Source: Harmonia axyridis (taxonomy: Eukaryota > Arthropoda > Insecta > Coleoptera > Coccinellidae). Taken from it: a stretch of DNA of 64,000 nt. The notes under the pieces are model-generated. The model did not search any database and was not told where the DNA came from. It worked only from the letters and a program-made list of their open reading frames with translations. The DNA is taken from NCBI RefSeq assembly GCF_914767665.1, contig NC_059501.1, positions 70,468,798 through 70,532,797 of the forward strand, given 5' to 3'. Both the position numbers and the translations under genes were made by a program. This document shows, one piece after another, positions 22,080-32,635 of this stretch (within the stretch, counting starts at the first letter, position 1; the number at the start of each line of letters is the position of its first letter).

Positions 22080-22890
22080 TAGGAGAAAAAAGATAAAGTA
22101 AATGTACAACTCCGTACACCGTACAAAGTTTGGTCATCGCAGGAGCGTCAGAGTGGAAATGAATGGGTACCTAATATTTGACTGATACGCGGAAAGATAC
22201 GGTGGTGTGGTGATAATCCCTCTTGACGATGGAAAACGATATCAGCCAAATGCCCGCCACGACTACGGTTGATGCACAGCCTATTCATGAAATTTTCCAT
22301 GACCAATTCGCACATTTGCGGCTGTATGTCCTTGATAACTTCACGAATTCCATCTTTAAGGTCTTGAATCTTGAATCGATTGCAAAGCATTGGCATAGAC
22401 CTTATCTTTCACGTGGCCTCAAATAAAAGAACTAAAGGCGTTAAATCACAAGATCTCGGAGGCCAATTGTCATCAACTCTTCGGGAAATAACAAGGCCAG
22501 GAAACTTTTCATGCAAAATTGTTATTGTTTCGTTGCATGTGTGGCACACAGCGCCGTCGTGTTAAAAATAAACTTCGTACTCATCACTTCGAATTTCGGC
22601 CATAAAAATCATTAATCATAGCCTACTTGGACACGGTTTCGATTTTCCACATCAGTAACACTATTGCCAGCCGGGAAGGTGTTTCATGACTACCCAACAG
22701 TGCTTTAGATTTGTGAAATGTGATTTTTTTCAGTTAATTTTAACAATTTCAATTTTTGAAGCGTTTATCTTTCCATTTTTAGTAATGGTTTTGTTTTTAC
22801 TTATCAAATGTCAAAAGGTGTCAACTTGAAAAACATCAGCTGTTCAGATAGCGGGCTATTCAAATTGAAACTTCTTATTGGTAATCTTCA
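22080..22890 (-). pseudogene. Internally deleted Tc1/mariner-superfamily transposase (DDxD type), copy 1
   Basis: Read on the minus strand, 22890-22780 is a leader shared with the copy at 40600-41270 (GAAGTTTCA, CTATCTG, CATTTGAT.AGT). Then come N-terminal remnants including SVTDVENRNRV (near 22640), a deletion, and a C-terminal half: CHTCNETITILHEKFPGLVI, NWPPRSCDLTPL, an inserted base, then the last 80 codons (NRFKIQDLKDGIREVIKDI, ..SRGGHLADIVFH). The NWPPRSCDLTPLD motif and the RGGHL ending mark a DDxD Tc1/mariner group; the DNA-binding and first catalytic segments are gone. The non-coding 3' part (22080-22200) recurs at 29540-29690. Confidence 0.65.
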
Positions 22891-23533
22891 GTCGGATTTC
22901 TAGACGAATGACCCCGAGTTCGAAACCCGCCATTGCATATTAGTTTAAATTGTTTTTGGTAGATATTTTCATATTTTTTTCTCCTGTTGATATATTTTGC
23001 GTTGGAAGATAAAAATAAATGAACCATAGTGCAAAATTTGCAGTGTTTTTCCGTCTTGAACATGATTACTGCTAACACATCTCAATAATTCAAGGCGATG
23101 TCCATGTTGGGAAAAGTGAACCTAAATAGTATGAGATGTAGACGAAACAACCAGTGACGCAGACTGAAGTTTTACCACCTACGTCGTTATTGTCGACGAC
23201 CCACTGCTACGAAAAAGGAAATGAGCCCACACGTCTTTGGATATTGCTCTGTCATACTTCGTAGATCGATCAATTATTATAATGTTATTGATTAATCTTT
23301 AATGAGAGAATGTTACAACATTCTCTAGTTGAAAACAACTCTGATTCTATTATTTTTCCTAATAGCACTTCTAAGAACGATAATTTTTCTGTTATTTCAT
23401 CTTCATCATTCTCACATTTCATGAAGATCGAGTGTAATGTTCGGAACAGATCCCCGTTCAATCTTAATGGAATGTATAAATATTGTCATTAGTATCTGTT
23501 TCTTGCAGTTGTTGACTGTTAGAGACGATTAAA
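22891..23533. other. No gene recognised
   Basis: AT-rich DNA. GAGTTCGAAACCC near 22917 resembles a pol III box B but has no partner. Short open frames are featureless. Confidence 0.4.
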
Positions 23534-23700
23534 GATCTAACTGACATGAAAGAGCCTGCGAAAACAGTTAGTTTGATTTCTCTGAAATGTATCATTCGGA
23601 ACGATAAAGCCATTTGAACAGCAGAACCGACAATAACACTTATACAGGGTGTTTTATCATAAACTGGATAAAATTAATAGAGTCTAGTTTTATTTAGCAT
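23534..23700. repeat. Dispersed repeat A, uninterrupted copy
   Basis: Begins TAACTGACATGAAAGAGCC and contains ACAGTTAGTTTGATTTC and ACAGGGTGTTTTATC. The second copy (23833-24330) matches block by block but is split by a 317-bp insertion, so this copy preserves the empty target site. Confidence 0.8.
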
Positions 23701-23832
23701 GCGTCGCACGGCATATAAATAAGGGGATTCCCCGAGCGCCGAGAGACTGAAGTATTCGCTAGTGTGTCTTTATTAGTAGTTTTCCCACCTTTCTATGAAA
23801 TCTATTGGTGGATTATGGAAGTTTCAGAAATA
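23698..23832. repeat. Dispersed repeat R, partial copy 2
   Basis: Shares AAATAAGGGGATTCC, GCGCCGAGAGACTGAAGTAT and the TTTATTAGTAGTTTT / TGGAAGTTTCAG blocks with 25055-25220. It lies exactly between the two A repeats. Confidence 0.7.
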
Positions 23833-23871
23833 ACTGACATGAAAGAGCCTGCGAAAACAGTTAGTTTGATT

Positions 23872-24188
23872 ATAAAAGTTTAATGAGTCTACTTGTTGAA
23901 GGCTATTTAATATAAATCAAATAATTTGACAACTTTGTGTCTAATCCTTCACAATAATATATCTATATGATATATTTAGTTTATTTTTGTCTTGGAATAT
24001 ATTCCAATTCTAAAAATGACAAATTTAATAATCAACCAAAAGAAAATTCAAAATGACTAAAAATGTATTAATTAAGTAAACGGTTAACTAATTGAACAAC
24101 TACATCAACATAAAGACAGACGTACGTTTCGGAATTTTTGTATTTAATAATACAATTTTTCCTCATCAGTGCCTTATAGTTCAACGGA
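23872..24188 (-). mobile_element. 317-bp insertion carrying a hammerhead ribozyme, probably Penelope-like or retrozyme-like
   Basis: Flanked by a perfect 13-bp direct repeat AGTTAGTTTGATT (23859-23871 and 24189-24201); the paralogous repeat at 23534-23700 has a single copy of that word and no insert, so this is a true insertion. Read on the minus strand it starts close to a hammerhead ribozyme and continues with about 240 bp of AT-rich sequence that encodes nothing I recognise. It has no terminal inverted repeats, no poly-A and no tRNA-like promoter boxes. Hammerheads of this kind are known from Penelope-like elements and retrozymes; assignment to either is inference. Confidence 0.65.
24113..24175 (-). 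ncRNA. Minimal type I hammerhead ribozyme motif
   Basis: On the minus strand, in order: stem I 5' strand AAGGCA; core CTGATGA; stem II starting GGAA and closing TTCC, with a 3x3 A internal loop and a second helix TTGTATT/AATACAA; core GAAA; a two-pair stem III (AC/GT with loop GTAC); cleavage triplet GTC; stem I 3' strand TGTCTT. Stem I forms six pairs including one G-U. All conserved core positions I know are present. Predicted cleavage is after the C of GTC, at plus coordinate 24119. The very short stem III matches minimal hammerheads of Penelope-like elements. Activity is not shown by sequence alone. Confidence 0.75.
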
Positions 24189-24436
24189 AGTTAGTTTGAT
24201 TTCTCTGAAATGCATCATTCGAAACGATAAAGCCATTTCAACAGCAGAACCGACAACAACACTTATACAGGGTGTTTCATGTCATCATAAACTGGATAAA
24301 ATTAATATAGTCGAGTTCTAGTAGATGACATCAGGAGAATAGTATTGGTTTATAAACAGTTTTCGATGCATAATCGAAATACATGATGTTGTATAATGTA
24401 ATTTTTGGGTCATATGTAGTTGGAAAAAGAAAATCA

Positions 24437-24994
24437 AATATTGGAAATGGGGAGAAGAATACGCTTAGCATGAGCAGCCTTCGGCAAACTGAGTTTCAAC
24501 TGCAAGGACAAAAATATTCCTCTACACTTAAAACGCAAAACCTACGATAGCTGTATATTACCAGTGGCAGCATATGGTCTAGAAACTATGGCAATAACGA
24601 AAAAAGTGGCAGAACAACTGAGAGTAACTCAAAGGCCCTTGGAAAGGATTATGCTGGGTATAAGCTTGAGGGACAGAATTCCGAACACCGAAATACGGAA
24701 AAAGACCAGAGTAACTGACATCATGAGTAAAATAACGAAACTTGAGTGGCAGTGGGTGGTACATGTTACAGAGTGTGGAGAGATGGCCACACAAAGTGAC
24801 GTTTTGGAGACCTCGAGAGGCGAAAAGAAGCATAGGAAGACCGAAAAAAAGATGGATAGACGACATAGTCGATGTAGCCGGCAAGTAATGGATGAGAACA
24901 GCAAAAGACAAAGAAGCATGGAAAAAACTGGAAGAGGCCTTTGTCCGACACTGGATGAAAGAGGACTGAAGAAGAAGAAGAAGATGTGGTTGGC
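24437..24994 (+). pseudogene. RTE-like retrotransposon C-terminal fragment
   Basis: The first part (RRIRLA, AAFGKL, then YDSCILPVAAYGLETMAITK) is followed by ERIMLGISLRDRIPNTEIR and ITKLEWQWVVHV. Near 24780 the frame shifts by one base; the new frame reads WPHKVTFWRPRE, KRSIGRPKKRWIDDI, DVAGK and ends FVRHWMKED. A stop interrupts after DVAGK. The 3' side has (GAA)n then ATG. Same family group as 16355-16728 but clearly diverged. The open frame that continues past the shift on the plus strand is not the real product. Confidence 0.75.
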
Positions 24995-25054
24995 CTATGG
25001 TGGTGATAGTAATAACAGCATTGAAGACTACTTGAAATGACACTACAAGCACTA

Positions 25055-25720
25055 TTTGCATTTATTTCTGCAATCTCGTGCGCGCTTAAACTAAATAAGG
25101 GGATTCCTCGAGCGCCGAGAGACTGAAGTATTTGCCAGTGTGACTTTATTAGTAGTTTTTTTAAATTTCTATGAAATCTATTGGTAGATTTTGGAAGTTT
25201 CAGGAATGTCTTGCCAAGGAATTTTTATCAAAGCTAGCATCTTCAGCAATTTTCCAGAGATGCTCTTACAGTTACAAAAACCAACAATAGGTTAGGCGAC
25301 AAATCTATAAGATGACTTATGCCTTAGTACTGAATGAAAAATTATGAAATTACACAAAGCCTGGAGGTTTCTCAATATTGGGGAACTTTATTTTTCTATT
25401 ATTTTTTATTTTGTTATGATTTATAGTGATTTAATTTATGTTCATATTTCAAAAAAGTTGATATTTCTGGTTCTTTTATGTAATAAGTTTATTAAATGAA
25501 AGTGTTTTCTGCAAGGTTCGTTCTCATTTCATCAATTTTTCATTGATGTGACACTACACATAAAACTGTTAAAAATCGAGAATCTTGATATGATTCAAGT
25601 ACCTACTTGATAAATAAATACTTGACCTGACTTGAGATTGAAAAACTATTACTTGACTTGAGCTTGATTTCAAGTCGCTTGAAAATCAAGCCAAGTCGTG
25701 AATCCCTAAATATTATTACA
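25055..25720. repeat. Dispersed repeat R, copy 3, with CTTGA-rich tract
   Basis: 25060-25220 matches 23698-23832 and part of 3690-4030 (CTCGTGCGCGCTT, AATAAGGGGATTCC, GCCGAGAGACTGAAGTAT). 25600-25715 holds the CTTGA-rich tract (TTACTTGACTTGAGCTTGAT). In copy 1 the tract precedes the GC block; here it follows. Confidence 0.6.
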
Positions 25721-26399
25721 CACCCTGTATCTCCCTTAGCCTTTGAAAACGAGTGGTAGTACATGACATAAATTATTTCTCTATGCCATTTACACGACTA
25801 TGTATATGTTTGTGCAGGTTATGGTGAAACAACCCGTATATGGATTGATATTGATTGTCACATCAAACCGTTTCCTGGAAGAAGATGATTCAATTAGTGG
25901 TTTAGAATTTCAAACTGCAATAAAACATAAACATTGCTATGAATTACGCACACAAAATGTTTTCGCTTCATTGGAAAGGCCAACTGATAACAATTAATTT
26001 TAAGAATTATGATAATCGAATATGCTTCACGACTTTGTTGTATATAGCAATAGCAAATACATATATCCAATTATAATGATTTTCGCATACATTTCAGCTT
26101 GTATCATGTAGTTGCTTAAGTGTGCTCGTCGTATGTGCCTATCTTTTAAAATTTAAGAGGGAATACCACCATGTGGTATCTCAGTTCAAAACGAAATTAG
26201 AGATATTTCTTCTTACAAATCACCGATTTTTATGGGGCTATCATATAATTTTCTTGAACAATAATCTAGATGCTATATATCAAGAACATTTCAAGGATGC
26301 CTGGCGTAAAGAAATCTGGCCCCAAGGGTCTCTAGTCTCTAAATATTTTTTATTCAAGAAGAAGGCACCCCCAGTAGAAATAGGTGCTCCTCAAGAAAG
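25721..26399. other. No gene recognised; may include the 5' part of the next retrotransposon
   Basis: An open frame at 26122-26409 (plus) ends just before the endonuclease frame. It could be the tail of a first ORF of that element, but I see no zinc knuckles or other ORF1 hallmark. Confidence 0.35.
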
Positions 26400-29338
26400 A
26401 AGGGACTAAACCCATCAAATTCTTTATCGCTTATATTGCAGAATGTGCAGTGTCTACGGACCGCATTTAATAAATTGAATTTATTAGCTTCTGAACATGA
26501 AGTCGATGTCCTAATGATTGTTGAACACTGGAAATCCTTAGATGAAATAAAATTATTTCAGATTGAGGGCTATATATTGGTTTCCCAATATTGTCGTCAA
26601 CATGGCAGGCATGGAGGGAGCGCCATTTATTGTCGTAAGTCCTTGAATGCTTTTGAAAGAACAGACTATGTGAAACTGAGTGTTGTTAATGTGATCGAGT
26701 GCTCAGCTATCCAAATAAACCTCAGTAAAAGTAGTTTAGTAATTGTTTGTCTTTATAGGCCAAATTCAAAACCATTAGCTGATATGGATATTTTTCTTGA
26801 AAAATTTAACAATATACTTATAAAATGTCGATCTGAAAATTGTAAGTTTATAATTGCTGGTGACTTCAATATTGACGTTCTGTCATACTCCCGCGACTCT
26901 AGAGAATTTCTTTCTTTAATTGAAATGTTTAATGTTAGCTTAAGTTTTGCATGTGTTACTCGTCCTCTATCAGGATCATGCTTGGATAATATGTTATCCA
27001 ATGTTAGCGGTTTCTGTGAAACAATGCAATACCATATCTCAGATCATGTTGCCTTGAAATTGACAGTTCCTGATATCTTAGTTGATAAGTGTCAGATACA
27101 GAAGTTTTCTATAAGAAAAATGAATGAAGGAGTTGTAAATGACTTTCTTGAAGCATTATCAACTGTTTCATGGGATAAAATCTATGATTCATCAAAAGAT
27201 GTCAATACGAAGTGGTCCTCTTTCATCTCTATTTTTCAATCAATTTTTAATACTTATTGTCCCCTGAAGGAAGTTAAATACAGATCACGGAGTGATATTT
27301 GTAAATTAAGCCGGCATATTGTCGAAAAAAAGAAAATACTGGATAACCTTCTTGTCATTTCTGAATCACGACCTGAGTTCAAAAATCTGTACCGATCTTT
27401 TAAGAGACAGTATGATAGCTCAATTACCCAAGCTATTAAATCTTATTACAGCAACTTCATAGCAAATTCTCAGAACAAATCGAGGGCGGCATGGAGGGTG
27501 ATTCATTCACTATCAGGTAAGAGCACTGAAAAAAACTTGCCTTTTCAGTCAGAAAATCCTGTTGATCTTTGCAACAGTTTCAATGATATGTTCGTGGGAG
27601 ACGTTGCCAACCAGACGAATATTAAGATTCCTGGAGCAATCTCATCCTTAAAATCTTCTAACGGTATGAGCAAGTCTTTCTATTTCTTTGATGTCACAGA
27701 GAGAGATGTTAGTGATGTCGTTAAGATGCTGAAAACCTCTAACTCTTCAGGTCACGATGGAGTTCCGATTTCGATAATAAAAAAATCCATTCATATTATA
27801 GGAGGCCCTCTTGCTCATCTTATTAATTGCGCTTTCCGAGAGGGTTGTTTTCCTGAAGAGCTGAAGATTGCTCTGGTCAAACCACTCTTCAAGAAGGGAA
27901 ATACCTGTGACCTCAGTAGTTATCGACCTATTAGTATTCTATCTAGTTTTTCTAAGATATTTGAGAAGGTTTTTGCCGTCAGACTCATCAGTTTTTTTCG
28001 AAAATTTAATGTTCTTGCTGATAGTCAGCATGGTTTCACGAAAGATAGAGGTACCGAGACTGCTTTATTTGAGTTGCTAAATTCTGTTCTTTTGGCGCTT
28101 GAGAGTGATGAAGTTCCATTGGCTTTGATGTTCGATTTGACCAAGGCTTTTGATTCCATCGAGCATAGAACCTTATTGGCTAGACTGGAGTTATGTGGGA
28201 TTAGGGATATCTCTTTGAAATTTGTTGAGAGCTACCTAAGCAATCGACGTCAGAGGGTTGCCCTCACTCTAGATGGTGCAGTCCACTTCTCTGGGGAACG
28301 ATCTCTTACTAGGGGCGTTCCTCAGGGAAGTGTACTGGGCCCTTTGCTTTTTATTGTTTTTGTGAATTCCCTTTGTTATATTAAGACCTCTGCTAATTGT
28401 AAGTCGATTCTTTATGCTGATGACAGCAATTTTTTGATTATATCAGGTGATGTCGAGTCCTGTAGCAGGGCTGGAATGGATACGGTTTTGTCTGTTGATA
28501 GATGGTGTAATGAAAGTGGTCTTATTCTAAATCATAGCAAGACTCAAGGTATTTTCTTTTATGGCAGCCAGTCGGTGAAGAACTATCCTCCTTTTTTGTG
28601 TCATAGTAACGGTCAAATTAAATTGGAGGATTCTGTAAATTTTCTGGGAGTTGCTCTAGATAAACACCTGCGGTGGGATCATCAGGTGTCTAAGTTGGGG
28701 AAGTCTCTCAACTCTTCGGCGTACTTGATTTTCATGATGAGGGACAAGTTGGAGAGTGCTGTGGTGAGAGCTCTCTACTTTGCTAGTTTCCAGTCTGTGC
28801 TGGCATATGGAATTATTTTTTGGGGCAGTTCGTCTGGTGCCGATGAAATTTTTCTCATCCAGAAAAGAGTGATGAGAATAATGAATGGGCTTTCGTGAGT
28901 CCTGTCGCGGAGTTTTCAGATCTAATGGAATCCAAACTGTCTTTGGTCTTTACATTTATCGCCTACTTATATTCCTTAAGTTACGGAAAAACTATTTTTT
29001 GCCATATGTCAATAAAAATAATACTCGTCAAGTTTATCCTTTCCTTCTTCCTATTCACAGTACTACTAGGTTTGAAAGGGGACCACTTTATATGGCCATG
29101 CGTTTATTTAATTTGCTTCCTAAGCAATTACAGGTTGTTGAAGATATAACCTTGTTTAGAAGGCGCATTTACAATTTTATTTTGGATTGTGAACCTTATT
29201 CAGTTGATGAGTTTATTTCATTTTGTAGAAAATAAGCTCTTTTATGACTTGTCTCTATTTTATTCGTTTGCATTGATTTTGATGTTGTGAATAATTTTTG
29301 AGATTAATAAATATTATTGTTATTGTTATTGTTATTGA
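26400..29338 (+). mobile_element. Non-LTR retrotransposon of the Jockey/CR1 group, nearly full-length ORF2
   Basis: Contains an endonuclease plus RT frame (26436-29235) and a short 3' region ending in a tail of repeated TTATTG/TTG units (about 29310-29338). The 5' boundary is uncertain: no ORF1 is recognisable. I could not define a target duplication. It is the best-preserved long element in the window. Confidence 0.8.
26436..29235 (+). pseudogene. Endonuclease-reverse transcriptase (ORF2), one frameshift near the end
   Basis: The first 820 codons (26436-28898) are open. Residues 1-215 form an apurinic-type endonuclease: AGDFNID around residues 141-147 and the catalytic SDH at 202-204. RT follows: PLFKKGN near 478, SSYRPISILSSFSKI, FDLTKAFDS (566-574, catalytic Asp), GVPQGSVLGPLLF, LYADDSNF (catalytic YADD from 660), then the thumb NFLGVALDKHLRWD and YGIIFWG. 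A stop follows MNGLS, but a +1/-1 shift at about 28890 continues the homologous C-terminus (SCRGVF, PFLLPIHS, AMRLFNLLPK) to the ending ILDCEPYSVDEF. The open frame is longer upstream of the listed Met, overlapping a possible ORF1. Role: nicks DNA and primes reverse transcription of its own RNA. One indel makes this copy probably non-functional. Confidence 0.85.
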
Positions 29339-29539
29339 TACATAGAATAAAGTTAATATTTTTAATTTTCGAATGAAAAATAAGAATAATTATTCTGGTA
29401 GGTAACTTTTCGTTTTTCGCAAAAAAATTGATGATATTTACTTTGCACAAAGCAATGATATATTTTCAAAATATTCTTGAAAAAAATACCTACCAAAAAT
29501 CAAAAGAGATATAATTATTATTTGGTGAAAGTCGTCGTA

Positions 29540-29690
29540 GAGTGCTGCCCTCTACTTATTTGCTTCGATAAAAGAAATAACATGAAGTGAATGTACAACG
29601 TCGTACAGCGTGCAAAATTTGGTCTTTGCGGGAGCGCTAGAGGGAAAATGAATGGGTACTAAAGTTTGACTGATAGGCGAAAAACCCTCT
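29540..29690. repeat. 3' non-coding fragment of the DDxD transposon family
   Basis: Matches 22065-22195 with about 80 percent identity by eye (AATGTACAAC, CGTACA, GGGAGCG, AATGAATGGGTAC, GTTTGACTGATA). No transposase part is attached here. Confidence 0.65.
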
Positions 29691-30039
29691 TAACACAATG
29701 TTATAGTATTATGTGGCGCTGAACGCAGATTGTGGTGATTATGGTCTATTGTGCCCCCCATCAGAGCTGTTAGTAGCTCATCCTCCAGTTCCAGAGTTCT
29801 GACGAACTCCAGTATTTGGAATGACTTCAAGGAGGTTACTTCCTAACTTCTATAAGTCTCTTGTCCACAGCAATTTTTTTTGGTGGCTAGCGATGATGAG
29901 GCGTTCCGTTACCAAGTGATCCGGAGTTTCTTCCTGATCCTCACAGAATCTGCACTAGTCGTTTTCTGCTAGACTCATTCTCTTGAGGTTCTTCCTGAGG
30001 CGGTTGAGGCTTGTAAAGAACCCAGTGAGGAGGTGTAGC

Positions 30040-30490
30040 ATATTTATTTAATAAGAAATGAGGGTAGAGGTTGGTTAAACCTATAAACCCAAAACACAAA
30101 AGTAAATTCCAAAAATGAACAATCCAATTGGTAACCGACAGTCAAAAAATAATAACAATAATAAGTGGTTATATTCAGGAGGGATAATAAAACCAAAACC
30201 AGGTCATCGTGTAGAGCGCCAATCGTCCAGTCTGTTCTTGAAGGCGTTCACCGATGTAGCCTCCATAGAAGTGGCTGGCTGTTGGTTTCACATGGTGAAC
30301 ACTCTGTTGGAGAGGACCATCTGTCTTGTAGAAGACCTGAATGCTTCCTTCTGTAGTTTGAACCTATGTCCTCGCAAGGAACTTATTTTTGAGCTCTTCT
30401 CCGAAATGACCATTCATAGCTCGGAATGTGAAGATTAGATCACCTTTGCTCTGACGTTCTGCAAAACTAGGTAGGCCAAAAATGCCTTGC
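30040..30490 (-). pseudogene. CR1/L2-like LINE C-terminal fragment nested in the RNase H remnant
   Basis: Minus strand encodes GIFGLPSFAERQSKGDLIFT, FRAMNGHFGEEL, then in shifted frames RGH.FKLQKEAFRSSTRQ, VLSNRVFT and TSVNAFKNRLDDW. This is the typical RT C-terminus of CR1/L2 elements (RRRGDLI...RGH..KL....R...R..FF.NRV...WN.LP). The 3' tail reads TTATTAAATAAATATG at 30040-30055. 5'-truncated. Confidence 0.7.
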
Positions 30491-30814
30491 TAAGGTATAC
30501 TTTTTAGATCTCGCAGTATCGAAGTTTCGAAGAAACTTTTTGCAATGATCCAACGCAGGAAGATTCCGCCAGTGTCTCTCTTTCGGTTTTTTTTCTCCTG
30601 AAAATATCATATATCTTGTAGGAACATTTCCCTATACCATGGAAAGGTTCTGGAGCAATGAAAGGAGTTTGTGCTCCTTTTCTGTCAAGTGTATTGGCCT
30701 CTTTATTTGCTTTAATTCCCGAGTGATCGAAAACCCAAACTGAACAGACATTGTTATTCTTTCCTATATCTTGGAGATTCTTCGGCACTTCGATTCCTCA
30801 TTGGAATCGATTAA

Positions 30815-31394
30815 ACATCGTGTCAAAAAAGTAACGTATCTCGGCAATAAATCTTGTACGAAGAATTTTTAAGGAAAATCCCTGTACCCGTCGATTTTCA
30901 ATTTCGGAAGCAATTCAACCTTTGTTGTCCTTTCATTTGATATATCCCAATCCATATATTCCTATTTGAAAAAACAGTAGAGGGATGAGGAGCGTGAATT
31001 CAAAAAAGCATAGGGAGAACTTCTCTTGAAATTAAAAATCCATGGATTCGTGGATAATTGGTAAAAGAATGATGGTCTGATTGCAGTTACTCTCTAATTA
31101 CAAATTGTAAATTATTTCCTAATTTTTTAATATAAAACGGCACAAACAATTCTACCTTCAGCCATGTCACTGAATAGGTAATCAAATTACCTTTCATTTG
31201 GTGTTTGAAATTCCATATATATTTCCATTTGAAATAATTGAGTAGAGGGGTGCGGAACGTAGGGGGTGAGAAATATCAAAGGAGCATACAATGAATTGCT
31301 TTTGAAATTAAAAATCGAGGGGTGTGAGGATTTTCATTAATAATTCTTCGTACAAGAATATTTGACGAGTTACGTTCCTTTTCTGGCACGCTGT
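30815..31394. mobile_element. MITE with about 50-bp inverted ends nested in the RNase H remnant
   Basis: Left end CGTGTCAAAAAAGTAACGTA and right-end inverse CGTGCCAGAAAAGGAACGTA, both continuing to CTTGTACGAAGAATT. Length 580 bp, no coding capacity. It interrupts the RNase H coding order, which dates it after that LINE. Confidence 0.75.
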
Positions 31395-31584
31395 ATGTGT
31401 GTTCAATGCTTTGATTGCAGTCTGACTGTCTGAATATATTGCTATATCACATTTCGGTCATATCAGTTTCTTTCTAGGTTCATTTCAAAACATCTTTCGA
31501 TTGCAAGTATCTCACTTGGATAGCGGCCTAACGATAACAAGCTTTTGATGCCAGTCTCGAACAGTCCGGCGCTGAACGTATGTA

Positions 31585-32599
31585 CATGGGTTGTTCAATA
31601 AGTTTTCTATAAGAAAGTTGCTACTAGCCTAATTTTTTTTTGTGATGTTGATACGCGCTTTATATGGACGTGTGTCAATCTGCCAATTCATTCTCTGTTA
31701 ATAAGACAATTATTATGGACGTGTAACAGTATTTTTAACAATGGAAAAAATCAATTATCGTGCAGCAATGATTGAATTTTTATTTTTGGAAGGTTTAAAA
31801 GTAAAGGATATTTATGAACGAATGTTAAAAGTGTATTAGGCCTCTTCGCCTTCAATTAGTACAATAGAAGGATGGGCTGCTGAATTTGAACGTGGTTGTA
31901 CAAGCCTTGAGGTGGAAATTGTTGAAAAAATACAGAATATCATTTTCGGACTTTTCCATTATTATGGATAAGACTTGGGTCTATCACCATGATCCTGAAT
32001 CAAAACAAGAGGCTTAAGAGTGGTGTGCGCCTGGTTCTTCTGCTCCGAAACGAGTTCGTGTTTAGAAATCGGCCAAGAAGGTGTATCAGTTTTTTGGGAT
32101 GATAAAGGAATTTTGTAAGTGGGTTACTTGAAAACTGGTTAAACAATAAATTCTGAATATCATTTCAACTTTTTCAAACCAGCTGAAGTAAAAAATCTGT
32201 GAAAAACGACCCGGTTCGCATAAGAACAATAATTTTCTCATCAGGATAACAACACCGTGTCACAAAAGGATTTTGACAATGCACCCATAAATTAAAGTTC
32301 GAATTCTTAGAGCATCCACCGTATTCACCAGATTTGAACCCTAGCGACTTCTTTCTGTTTCCAAACCTAAAAAATGTCATGTGTGGAAAGCGTTTTTTGT
32401 CAAATCATGAGGTCATAACTGCTGTAGAAGCGTAATTTGCAGCCCTTTCAGATTCTCACTTCAGGAAAGGAATTCATAAATTGGAATCTCGTTGAAACAA
32501 GAGTATTGATGTTCAGGGTCTGGGGACTATACAAACTGTATTTCAAACCATAAAATTGTGTTTTTCTTATCGAACCGCATAAGTTATTGAACAACCTAG
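31585..32599 (+). pseudogene. Mariner transposon (Mos1/cecropia-like), dead
   Basis: Both ends carry GGTTGTTCAATAA (left near 31589, inverse near 32597) and the unit is flanked by TA. The transposase starts at 31741 with MEKINYRAAMIEFLFLEG, then SSPSISTIEGWAAEFERG (helix-turn-helix region), then in other frames IMDKTWVYHHDPESKQEA with the first catalytic Asp, EWCAPGSSAPKRVRV, and degraded blocks around the second and third Asp sites. About 1.0 kb against 1.3 kb for a full mariner, with many stops and frameshifts. It acted by cut-and-paste into TA; now a fossil. No passenger gene. Confidence 0.8.
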
Positions 32600-32635
32600 T
32601 ATACACATATACAAGCCGGTTGAATGCATTAATGG

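Larger units (their letters stand above)
23833..24330. repeat. Dispersed repeat A, copy 2, interrupted
   Basis: Left part 23833-23871 and right part 24189-24330 together reproduce 23534-23690. The interrupting segment is flanked by AGTTAGTTTGATT on both sides. Confidence 0.8.
29740..31560 (-). pseudogene. RNase H and C-terminal zinc-knuckle part of an R1/Jockey-like LINE, split by two insertions
   Basis: In minus-strand order: 31560-31400 encodes RNase H start motifs (EILAIERCFEMN and IYSDSQTAIKALN); a 580-bp MITE interrupts; 30788-30504 resumes with NNVCSVWV, HSGIKANKEANTL, RKGAQTPFIAPEPFHGIGK; a CR1-like fragment interrupts (30490-30040); 30030-29740 continues with LLTGFFTSLNRLRKNL and a CCHC-like knuckle (CRFCEDQEETPDHL). 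RNase H removes the RNA strand during element copying. The usual HSG.EGNE.AD signature is degraded (ANKEAN). Multiple frame breaks; a dead copy older than both insertions. Relatives: 37340-37521, 53235-53790, 57020-57650. Confidence 0.75.

Noticed and set aside
22905..22935. GAGTTCGAAACCC resembling a tRNA box B
   Set aside because: No box A or tRNA-like arms at the right distance on either strand.
24579..25061. Minus-strand frames of 60-160 codons opposite the RTE fragment
   Set aside because: They are antisense shadows of the RTE C-terminus, which has recognisable motifs on the plus strand.
26122..26409. Possible ORF1 of the 26436 LINE
   Set aside because: No zinc knuckle or coiled-coil evidence; kept only as a remark.
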